Below, piece by piece: positions 55,688-64,000 of a stretch of DNA of 64,000 bases. The notes beneath the pieces are model-generated. The model saw only the letters and a list, made by a program, of their open reading frames with translations, did no database searches and was not told the DNA's origin. Where the stretch lies: assembly GCA_964035575.1 (NCBI GenBank), contig OZ037901.1, positions 620,001 to 684,000 of the forward strand, in the 5' to 3' direction. Position numbers and translations under genes: made by a program. How positions within the stretch are numbered: the first letter of the stretch is position 1; each line of letters opens with the position of its first letter. Source of the DNA: Rhynchopus sp. YZ270_cl-10. Lineage: Eukaryota; Euglenozoa; Diplonemea; Diplonemida; Diplonemidae.

Positions 55688-56431
55688 ATCAAAAATTTTT
55701 TTTTTTTTGGAAAACCCCCAGTTCCTCTGAGCTGGGAAAGGGGGAGGCTTTGTTTTTTTTCCAATGGTGAGAAAACCACGCCCTTTTTGGGCATCATTTT
55801 CCCCCAAAGGTAGGTAATGGTCGATGCAATCCATAGCTTTAATAAGAAATCAATACATTTTTTAAAACAAACAAAAAGACAAACACATTTGCAAAAAAAT
55901 CCAACTAACAAAAAAAGAAGGTGGCTATGGGAGGAATCCACCTGTAGTGTCATAGCCTATCAGTAGCAAAACTTCTTGGGAGGGGGAAGGGGCGGGGGGG
56001 GGGAAAAACCATCAAAATACGTTTTGTTGTCAACTGAGGGGTGCGGGGGGTTTTTTGCAATGAACTGTGCAGGAACTGTTGATGTTTTTTGCAACAAAAA
56101 AAAGAGTGTTGACATCTCTTTTCGAGGAAAAAATTGATTATTCAAAAACGGCAAAACATAGGGGGGGTAAAAACGGTGGCAATCCTGCCGCGAGACGAAA
56201 TATCGATTGAAGTCTCCAATTTTTTTATAAAAGAACACCTCCGATCGAGAGCACTCTTTTTTTTTTTTGAACGAAAAAAAAAAGATTCCCTTTTTTTTTC
56301 GTACCCCGCTCTTCTCTTTTTTTACGTGCACCCAAAAATTCACTTCAGAAACACACTACACAAGCAAATTTTTCAAAAATGCGATAATTTTTCGCGAATT
56401 TTTTTCCCCCTTTCCATCTTAAAACACCGTT

Positions 56432-59400
56432 ATGAGCACACTCAACGGGGAGGACTATGCAAGGCAATGTCGAAAATTTAATAAAAAGATCGGTGAAGGT
56501 GGGTTTGGTGTTGTATGGCAGGGGCAGAACTTGGTAACTGCACAGTACGTCGCCATTAAGGAGGTTCACGCAGACGATGAAGCGCTTACACGGGAAACCC
56601 TAAGGGAGTATCAGCTGCTCACAGAACTGCGGCATCCCCACATTGTTGAAACCTATGCTTATACATACGACGCTGCCCGCTGCACGGCTTCGATCTATAT
56701 GGAGTATATTTCGCAGGGTTCTCTGACGAATGTTATCAAAACTGTATACCCAAGGGGAATGCCTCCAGCGTTGCTCTCGAAATATACTGGGGATGTGTTA
56801 AAAGGGTTGAGCTGTGCGCACAGAAAAGGGCTCATTCATCGTGACATCAAGCCAGCGAATATGTTGGTCGCAGTAAGCGGGCGTCTCAAATTGGCGGATT
56901 TTGGTTTGTGCAGACGGAGCGAAGGGGAAGGGAGCACTGCAGTAGCAGGGACAGTGCGGTATATGAGTGCAGACGCGCTGAAGGGGAAGTACAATGAGAA
57001 GACGGATATCTGGGCGGTGGGGTGCAGTCTGATAGAAATGGCGTCCGGGGTGCCGCCGTACTACAATGTGAATATGAAGAGCACGCAGTTGACCTTTGCG
57101 ATCTTGCATGGTACGGTGCGGCCGTTGATTCCGTCGCATGTTGGGTCAGAGTACCTCGACTTCGTGAAGAAGACGCTTAGTGAAAAACCGCTCCGCCGCG
57201 ACAGCTCCAGCGACGACGACGACGACGACAGCGAAGGGCCGATGACCTGCGAATCGCTTCTCAACCACCCCTTCCTCAGCCTCAACGAACGCCTTGCGCG
57301 CAAACCCTTTTCCCCTTCACACAAACGCGACAGCGTTCGCTCCATGCACCGTGAACACACCGACGACGGCAGCTCTAAGGGCCACGACCTGCTTCGCCCG
57401 GTCCGCTCTTTACGCGAAACCCATCTGTACGGCCACGACATGCCGCACGATTCCAAGGTGTTCTCCCTACGTGGTGGGATGTCCTCTGCACCCACTGCTG
57501 GGGTAGGATCCTTGGTGGAGTGGCTTAACTCTCCAGAAAACGACAATTTGCAGTACGTCGAGAACCCTGAGCAGGCCTTAGCCGATTTGCTCCGAAACGC
57601 TGTTGCAGACATCACCGAAGAGTTGGTCAGCACCTTGGCCCAGGCCCCCGCATCAAACTACCAGGACCAAGTGGACGAGCTTCGTGTTCTCTACTTCTCT
57701 CGTGTCCTCCTGGCAGGGTGTCTCCGTTATGTGGCAGTGCTCTTCTGCCGTGACTGTGAGTCCCACGAACGCTTTTTTTCGCTGAAATCGGTGAAGCTTG
57801 TTGTAAAGGAATGTCTCTCCGTCATCAAGCCACCGCTGCAGATTTTGCACAATGTTGAGGCGAAGAAGAACGTAAACGGTTTGATCTTCATTCTCGAAGT
57901 CATTAAGGAAGGTCTCCTGCTTTGTTTGCAGGCCTACAAACTCCATAAAACGGGTTGGCAATGCCAACGCGACGTCACCTCTGAAACACAGGCACGACCA
58001 CAACGGAACGACGACTCCGACGGCGACTCTTCAGACGAAAGCGATTCGCAAGACCATCAAAACCTTGCCGAATCTCTGGAACGCCAAATCGCTGCCTCTG
58101 ATGTCCTCCTCCGCCCCGGGAAGATCTTCGACGACGAAACCATCTTGGTCCTACGGCAGTACACCTTCTTGCGCGACATCCCGGCACGGTGCCATGTCTT
58201 CACAAAATGCTTCATCTTGCTGCAGAAGATCCCAAAGCAGCAGGACGGCACCGAGCTCTTCCAGCAAATCTCCGAGGAGATGCTGAACCACGTCCAGGAT
58301 TTGTCGTCCCAACGGCAGGTGGAGGTGTGTTCACCTTTGTTGACACGGAGTCCGTCGCTCTCAACGATGCAGTCGTTACCAATTCATATGCGACAATCTT
58401 CAAGAGAACCGTCTGATTTGACTGGACGGCAGCCATCCGAGCTGTACATGAGACAGCTTAGCATGGCACAGTCGCAACGTTCGGATGACCAATCGATCCT
58501 CCCTGAGTCCGAGCCGCAGACACCGTACACACCGCTCTCGCAGCTCTCTCTTGACGACTGGCTGCCTCTGTACGCAGGTCTCGAGCACATCTTTCAGTTT
58601 ATTGTCCAAAACGCGGATGGAGATGCCGAAACGTTGACCCGCCTTTTCTTTGGGTACCCTAATGGCATTGGGCTGACCTGTATGATAACGAACAGCGACT
58701 ACTCTTTGGACATCCCATGGCAGGTGAAGGAGAAGGCATATGAGTTGATCCTCACCTTGCATTATGCGAAGCTGGACACAAAGCTGCCGACAACGATATT
58801 AGATTATAAGCAGACGTACACAATGCCGCTGATTCTGTGTGATGAGGACACGCGGAGTAGAGAGGTGTTGGACGAGATGTTTTTGTTTATTACGTTCCGC
58901 CCTGCATTGGATTGGGGCAAGGTACGGTACAAATGCATTTCGCGTGACGAGCATTTACAGTTTCTTGCGGGGGTGGAAGAGATGCGACACTCCGACCGTT
59001 TTGCGGAATGGTTTCTGCAGTTCTGTTCCTCGAAGGAGGCCTGTGGGGATGCAATCTTCCACTCACGCAGCTCCATGTCGTGGCTTGATTTTCTCGGGAA
59101 AATATCGCTGTTCCCGCCGCACAACAAAGAACGCAACTTCAACTCCAAATATGCGTCGCTCTTCCCACTCCTGCGGTACCTCATGCAGTGTGAGGATGTG
59201 GGCAACTCAGGCCTTCTCAAGCCACGTCAAATGATGCTCAACAGAAAGCGCGATTTCGAACCCTTTCAACAATACTTCCCAATCGCAACGATGATTGAAG
59301 ATCTTGTCTGGATGGACCAGCGTGGTCTCTTCCAAATCGGTGCTGACACACGAACTGCAGAGACGCGTCTGGCCCCGCACCCAAGAGGGCACTTCCTCAT

Positions 59401-59801
59401 CCGTCCAAGCAAGCGTGAACAGGGTTCGCTTGTCATGACTGCGAACGTTGCCCTGCAAGATGGGAGGGTCAAAGTCACGCATAAAATCATTAAGTTCGTC
59501 CCCGATGTAGGGCATTTGGTGGTCGATGCGTTCCCGATTACGATGCAGGTATGTTTTGTTGATACCTTTTGACACACCCCCGCCCCGTATTAAAATAAAG
59601 TTGAAAAATTCACTCAAAACCCACAGCCCGTTGACAAGCCAATTGTAGGTCTTCGCCAGTTCATAGAGTGGCTCTACGAGACCACCCCTCTGAACTTCAG
59701 GGCAGGTATGGATGCGCTTAAAGAAATGCAAAAATAACATAAAAAAACACAAAACAGGTGCCGGACAGCCCACAATGAGTGAAGAGGAGTTGACAATGTG
59801 A
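56432..59801 (+). CDS. Protein kinase with C-terminal SH2 domain
   Basis: 1079 residues from three exons: 56432-59548, 59627-59705 and 59758-59801. Residues ~15-265 are a complete kinase domain with glycine loop GEGGFGVV at 21-28, VAIK with Lys43, HRDIKPAN at 136-143 and DFG at 156-158, followed by GTVRYMSADAL and DIWAVGCSL. It looks like the STE/MEKK or dual-specificity group, as HRDIKPAN and MEYISQGSL suggest Ser/Thr type. A long middle region has no family I know. Residues ~965-1060 look like SH2: GHFLIRPSKREQGSLVM, with Arg991 in the FLVRES position that binds phosphotyrosine, then a VTHKIIK strand and a helix IVGLRQFIEWL. The SH2 domain spans an intron. An N-kinase/C-SH2 layout is known from Dictyostelium SHK kinases. 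The kinase call is certain and the SH2 call is probable. Confidence 0.88.
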
Positions 59802-60096
59802 AGGGGAATAGAGTGCGGAATCTAACAGCACAACAATTTTACAAATAATAAAAAAGGTAATGTGTTGTATTACAGCGTTCTCAAAACGGGGGGTTTTGGA
59901 TTTCTGGGGGGTTTGACACAATTTTTTTTTGTAAAGAGGGGTGTTCTTCTTGCTTAACAGTCTTTTTGCTTCCACACCAGTAAAACAGCCCTCTGGCCTT
60001 TGCTTCCCTTTTGCCTTTTTCTTCTTCGTGAGCTTTCCCGGTTTGCGTCGTCAGGGTGGCAGATGTGGCGATAGTTCTCCCAGCAACATATTTCAT

Positions 60097-60140
60097 GGTG
60101 ACTAAGCACAGAGAGAGAGAGAGAGAGTCTTACACTCATC
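60097..60140 (+). repeat. Dispersed repeat family I, copy 3
   Basis: GTGACTAAGCACAGAGAG carries an expanded GA run and is followed by TCTTACACTCATC. Confidence 0.6.
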
Positions 60141-60174
60141 TTCTAAACTTAATATTGTTTTGGTAATGTACCAA

Positions 60175-60207
60175 GGTACACTGTCACGAGAGGGCTTTGT
60201 ATTTCAA
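60175..60207 (+). repeat. Dispersed repeat family II, copy 3
   Basis: GTACACTGTCACGAGAGG followed by GCTTTGTATTTCAA is the same as 55653-55687 over more than 30 bases. It is followed by a T tract. Confidence 0.65.
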
Positions 60208-60509
60208 CCCTACCTTTTTTTTTTTTGTCCCCAGTGTTCAGTGTTCCCACATTCTTTCGGTGTTTTCAGAAGAAATTATTCCGCTTTTTTGGGTGGGAAC
60301 ACTGCCAGTGTTCTTCATGGACATAAAAGTTTGTTTTTTTTTTGTAAATTGTTGTAATTGTGTTTTTTTTTTCCCTCTCTTTTTACGAGACCCGCAAGGT
60401 TGTGTGCTATAGTTTCCCAGAACCTTTTTGTGTGGGTTGCTCTTTGAAGAGATGAGGCAGGGTGTGTGGGGGATGGTTTTCAAATCTTTTTTTTTGGGGG
60501 GTTCGATAA

Positions 60510-60590
60510 CCCGCGGAGAACCAATGCCTGCGTCCTCTGGTGTACGGTGAGGCGTTTGCATTTTTCAACTTCTCCTTTTTTCTTCATTTG
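60510..60590 (+). repeat. Dispersed repeat family IV, copy 3
   Basis: CGCGGAGAACCAATGCCTGC, then GTGAGGCGTTTGCATT and TTTCAACTTCTCC with T tracts, resembles 706-745. It is preceded by GGTTCGATAACCC, comparable to GGTTCGCTAAAACCC at ~489. Confidence 0.4.
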
Positions 60591-61361
60591 TCGTATCAGT
60601 TTGCTCAAGCACACATTCCCTTCTTTATACCAAAACAAAGAAACAAAGTGAACGAAAAAAAAACATTTTATGTGCTGGCCATAGAGGGAAAAGGAATAAA
60701 GGGGAGATGTGTATGGGTAGCAATTCGACACTCATCACGCCCTCATCCTTTTTCCCTTAATACCTAAGACTTTCCTTTTTTTTATCATGCTTTCTTCTGT
60801 GAACGGAAAGCACATCAATCTACCCTTATGGTGACAATGCACAGCAAGGCTTAGGTTCATCGAACTATTCGTGTGTGTGTGTGCACGAGAGGCACACTCC
60901 ATCTTACAAAGTGTTTTTTTCTTTTCTTCGCTCCCATTCTTCTGGGGAGGTTTGTTCTCATTTTTTTCTGCAAGCATCCTAGCCTTACCTTTTTCTTTCT
61001 TTTCTCCTGTGCGCATGGGAAAAAACCTGTTATTCTTTTGCTCGGTATCCAAACGAAGCCCCCCCCCACCCTAGACTTACTTGCAACGCCTATCGTCCAT
61101 GGACCTCATATGGGGAAACCCCTTTTTTTTTTTATGGAGAACTATGGGTAGCGGAGTATGTACCCCCACTCTTGGGTACCTCTGGGTACTATTCGGTTAA
61201 CTTCTCTGCTCTTACAATACACCGTACTACACCACCACCACCCCTTACCCAGGAAGAAGTGCGTGGCCTTGCTGCACGAAGAGCCACGCACCACACGACA
61301 CTCCCCCTTTCCCCCCTTTTTCTTCTGTTTCTTTTTCCCTCTTTTTTTTTGAAATCGCAGG

Positions 61362-64000
61362 ATGAAGACGGTCACCTCCTGGCAGGATAGGATACCCGAG
61401 CACACGGGGGGGAAGTTCGCTGTACACGACGTGGCCTTCAGACCCGATGGCACCCAACTCATCGCCGCCGTCGGTGTCCGGGTACTGGTGTACGCCGCTG
61501 CAGACACCTCTGCAGGCGATCCTATCCACTCTCTGAAGGGCCATAAGGACACAGTGTATTGCGTAGGGTACTCTAAGGATGGCAAGCGGTTTGCCTCTGG
61601 CGGGGCAGACAAGATGGTGATCATTTGGACCCCTAAGGCGGAGGGGATTCTGAAGTACCAGCACTCCGATTCGATTCAGTGCCTTTCCTACAACCCTGTG
61701 ACGCAGCAGCTAGCCTCTGCTACGTCCTCTGATTTTGGGTTGTGGTCTCCTGAGCAGAAATCCGTCTCCAAGCATAAGGTAACCTCTAAGGTTTTGACCT
61801 GCGCATGGACGAATGATGGACAGCATCTCGCATTAGGTCATCTCAGTGGTATTATTTCAATTCGTACCAAATCGGGTGACGAAAAGCTCTCTATGAAACG
61901 TAACTCCCCGGTCTGGACGCTCACCTGGAACCCCAGCCGTGAGGAGTCCTTCGACATCCTTGCAGTAGGGTGCTGGGATCAGACCCTCTCATTCTACCAC
62001 CTCTCCTCCAAGCAGATCGGCCGCGATAGAAACCTCGGCTTCGACCCCTGCTGTGTCTCCTACTTCTCGAATGGAGAGTACATCCTCATTGGCGGTTCCG
62101 ACAAGAAGGTGTCCCTCTGGACAAAGGAAGGGGTCCGCCTCTCAACCATTGCCGAAGTGGATGATTGGGTATGGAGTGTCAAGCAACGCCCAAAGCTGGG
62201 GTCAAAGGTGTCATCAAAGCTGAACAACACCGACTACATCGCGATGGGAACAAACGACGGTCTCATCGCGATGTACCAACTGATCTTCTCTACAGTTCAT
62301 GGGCTCTATCAAGACCAGTATGCGTACAGAGACTACATGACCGATGTGGTCATCCAACAGCTTGTCAACGAAAAGAAACTCAAAATCCGCTGCAAAGACT
62401 ATGTGAAAAAGATTGCGATCTACCGCGACCGTCTTGCCGTGCAGCTTCCTGACAAGGTGTTCATCTACGAGCTCTGTTATGACGACGGCTATGAAATGCG
62501 CCACAAGCTGAAGGAACGCATCCACAAGAAGCTTGACTGCAACCTCCTTGTTGTCACCTCCCAGCACATTGTGCTCTGCCTCGACCGGAAGCTCATTTTG
62601 TACAACTTCCCCGGAGTCTTCCAGAGGCAGTGGGTCCTTGAGAGCGGCATCCGTTACATCAAACCCGTAGGCGGTCCTGTAGAATGCGAAGCACTTCTTG
62701 TCGGTCTGCGTAATGGTACGGTCCTCAAAATCTTTATTGACAACACCTTTCCTATTCACCTCGTCAAGCTAGAATCTCCTGTGCGGTGTTTGGATCTTTC
62801 CGCATCCCGTAATAAGCTTGCAGTTGTCGACGAAAACCAAGCCTGTGTTGTGTACAGGCTTGATACAAAGGAGCTTCTCTTCCAAGAATCCTGCGCCAAC
62901 GCGATTGCGTGGAACTCTGAATACGAAGATATGTTGTGCTTCTCTGGGAACTCCACCCTTAACATCAAGACCGGGACCTTCCCGGTGCACCAGCAGAAGC
63001 TGCAGGGGTTTGTGGTCGGATTCAAAGGGTCGAAGATCTTCTGTCTTCACTATGTGTCCATGAGAACTGTGGATGTGCCGCAGAGCGCATCGTTGTATAG
63101 GTACCTGGAGAAGAAGGACTTCCAAAAGGGGTATCAAATTGCGTGTCTCGGGGTGACGGAGAACGATTGGCGCATGCTTGCGATGCAGGCCCTGGCGGAG
63201 CTGAACTTCACCATCGCGAGGAAGGCGTTTATCAGGATCCGTGACGTGCGGTACATCGAATTCCTTGACCAGGTGGCATTAGATCGGAAATGCACTGATG
63301 CGGATGACAGAGTCTTCCTTGCAGAGATTCTTGCTTATCAAGGCAAATATGAGGAAGCTGCGGAGCTGTTTTGCAAGATAGGACAAGAGAAGAAAGCGAT
63401 AGAGATGTACGCGGACCTCAAGATGTGGAGCAAAGCGAAGGACATCTGCCCGAACGACGAAAACCTGAAGGACCTGATCAGGAGACAGGCACGCTGGGCG
63501 GAGGAGACCGGGTCTGCGAGAGACGCTGCGGTGCTGTGGCTTGCTGCGGGGGACAACATCAAGGCGATTACCTTGATGGGTCAGAACGGATGGTTGACAC
63601 GCCTCATCGAGGTCTGCCGTCAACTCAACAAATCTGAGGTCGAGGCTATCCAACTTTGTGGAAAATTCTTTAGAAAGAACAATGCGCATGCCTATGGTCG
63701 CGAGGCTTATGAGAAAATCGGGGATATGAAGTCCCTCATGCAACTCCACGTTGAGATGCAGAAGTGGGACGAAGCGTTTAAACTTCTCGAAACCTCTCAG
63801 GGATTGGCAGATGCGAGCGATGTTTTCCTTCCTTATGCGGAATGGCTTGCGTTAAACGACAAATTTGACGATGCGCAGGAGGCCTACAAGAAGGCAAACC
63901 GCCCCGAAGAAGCGCTAAGAATGGTGGAACAACTTGCCTCAAATGGAGTGGTGGAACGTCGTTATGATGCAGCTGCGTACTACTTCTGGAAGCTTGCCTC
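61362..64000 (+). CDS. IFT122: Intraflagellar transport protein 122 (IFT-A), 5' part
   Basis: Core subunit of the IFT-A complex, which drives retrograde transport and membrane-protein entry in cilia and flagella. The open frame covers ~879 codons with no intron and runs off the right edge; the family is ~1180-1240 residues, so about a quarter is missing. The N-terminal half is WD40 repeats (GHKDTVYCVGYSKDGKRFASGGADK, shown here in part as FASGGADK, DFGLWSPEQKSVSKHK, NPSREE, GFDPCCVSYF, GGSDKKVSLW). IFT122-specific blocks follow: QLIFSTVHGLYQDQYAYRD, VKKIAIYRDRLAVQLP, LDLSASRNKLAVVDENQ, CLGVTENDW and MQKWDEAF, the last in the TPR-like helical part. The start at 61362 aligns with the known N-terminus. 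A CAG directly before it may be a 5'-UTR splice acceptor. Confidence 0.97.
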   Translation, partial: MKTVTSWQDRIPEHTGGKFAVHDVAFRPDGTQLIAAVGVRVLVYAAADTSAGDPIHSLKGHKDTVYCVGYSKDGKRFASGGADKMVIIWTPKAEGILKYQHSDSIQCLSYNPVTQQLASATSSDFGLWSPEQKSVSKHKVTSKVLTCAWTNDGQHLALGHLSGIISIRTKSGDEKLSMKRNSPVWTLTWNPSREESFDILAVGCWDQTLSFYHLSSKQIGRDRNLGFDPCCVSYFSNGEYILIGGSDKKVSLWTKEGVRLSTIAEVDDWVWSVKQRPKLGSKVSSKLNNTDYIAMGTNDGLIAMYQLIFSTVHGLYQDQYAYRDYMTDVVIQQLVNEKKLKIRCKDYVKKIAIYRDRLAVQLPDKVFIYELCYDDGYEMRHKLKERIHKKLDCNLLVVTSQHIVLCLDRKLILYNFPGVFQRQWVLESGIRYIKPVGGPVECEALLVGLRNGTVLKIFIDNTFPIHLVKLESPVRCLDLSASRNKLAVVDENQACVVYRLDTKELLFQESCANAIAWNSEYEDMLCFSGNSTLNIKTGTFPVHQQKLQGFVVGFKGSKIFCLHYVSMRTVDVPQSASLYRYLEKKDFQKGYQIACLGVTENDWRMLAMQALAELNFTIARKAFIRIRDVRYIEFLDQVALDRKCTDADDRVFLAEILAYQGKYEEAAELFCKIGQEKKAIEMYADLKMWSKAKDICPNDENLKDLIRRQARWAEETGSARDAAVLWLAAGDNIKAITLMGQNGWLTRLIEVCRQLNKSEVEAIQLCGKFFRKNNAHAYGREAYEKIGDMKSLMQLHVEMQKWDEAFKLLETSQGLADASDVFLPYAEWLALNDKFDDAQEAYKKANRPEEALRMVEQLASNGVVERRYDAAAYYFWKLA

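Larger units (their letters stand above)
55216..56431. other. Intergenic region with dispersed repeats
   Basis: No gene supported. It contains a family III hairpin repeat (55381-55430), a family I half-motif (~55609), a family II repeat (55653-55687) and long T/A tracts. Confidence 0.6.
59802..61361. other. Intergenic region with dispersed repeats
   Basis: No gene supported. It contains family I (60097-60140), family II (60175-60207), family IV (60510-60590) and a family I half-motif (GGCTTAGGTTCATC at ~60849). GTATGT at 61156 and TCGCAG ending at 61360 could bound a 5'-UTR intron of the next gene. Confidence 0.55.

Noticed and set aside
60500-60520. GGTTCGATAACCC as the B box of a tRNA gene
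   Set aside because: No cloverleaf, A box or acceptor stem can be formed around it.

Overview
This window is nuclear DNA from a single-celled, flagellated eukaryote. The genes are split by short introns (mostly 43 to 200 nt) that nearly all open with GTATG and end in AG, usually CAG. An IFT122 gene implies cilia or flagella. Spacers between genes are AT-rich and full of long T and A runs, while coding DNA is GC-richer. I cannot assign the lineage from the sequence. Every gene I can support lies on the plus strand.

Left part (1-11166): an empty leader with dispersed short repeats; a six-exon LARP4-like RNA-binding protein (2062-4363); a repeat-bearing spacer; a three-exon protein with a degenerate ADP-ribosyltransferase-like domain (7179-9264); and a spacer holding a 608-bp hAT-type MITE with 13-bp terminal inverted repeats and an 8-bp target duplication (9993-10600).

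Middle (about 11072-38303): a tandem array of a 4.84-kb two-gene cassette. Gene A encodes a secreted Cys-domain / Thr-Ser-Ala-Pro-linker / leucine-rich-repeat protein. Gene B encodes a small secreted Cys-rich protein of unknown family. There are six A copies and five B copies, almost identical in noncoding DNA as well. Copies differ mainly around a 15-bp coding minisatellite in A, where A5 and A6 are recombinant mosaics of the A1 and A2-A4 types. Each full unit ends in a decayed copy of the first codons of the next unique gene, so the duplication breakpoint can be read directly. The last unit lacks gene B.

Right part (38509-64000): a 1596-residue multi-IQ calmodulin-binding protein; an NXPE-like PC-esterase type II membrane protein; the protein farnesyltransferase beta subunit; a nine-exon Nup188/Nup192/Nup205-family nucleoporin with an SH3/Tudor-like insert and one 910-nt intron carrying a repeat insertion; a protein kinase with a C-terminal SH2 domain; and IFT122, which runs off the right edge. 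Several short noncoding repeat families recur in the spacers and sometimes in introns. They are the least explained part of the window.
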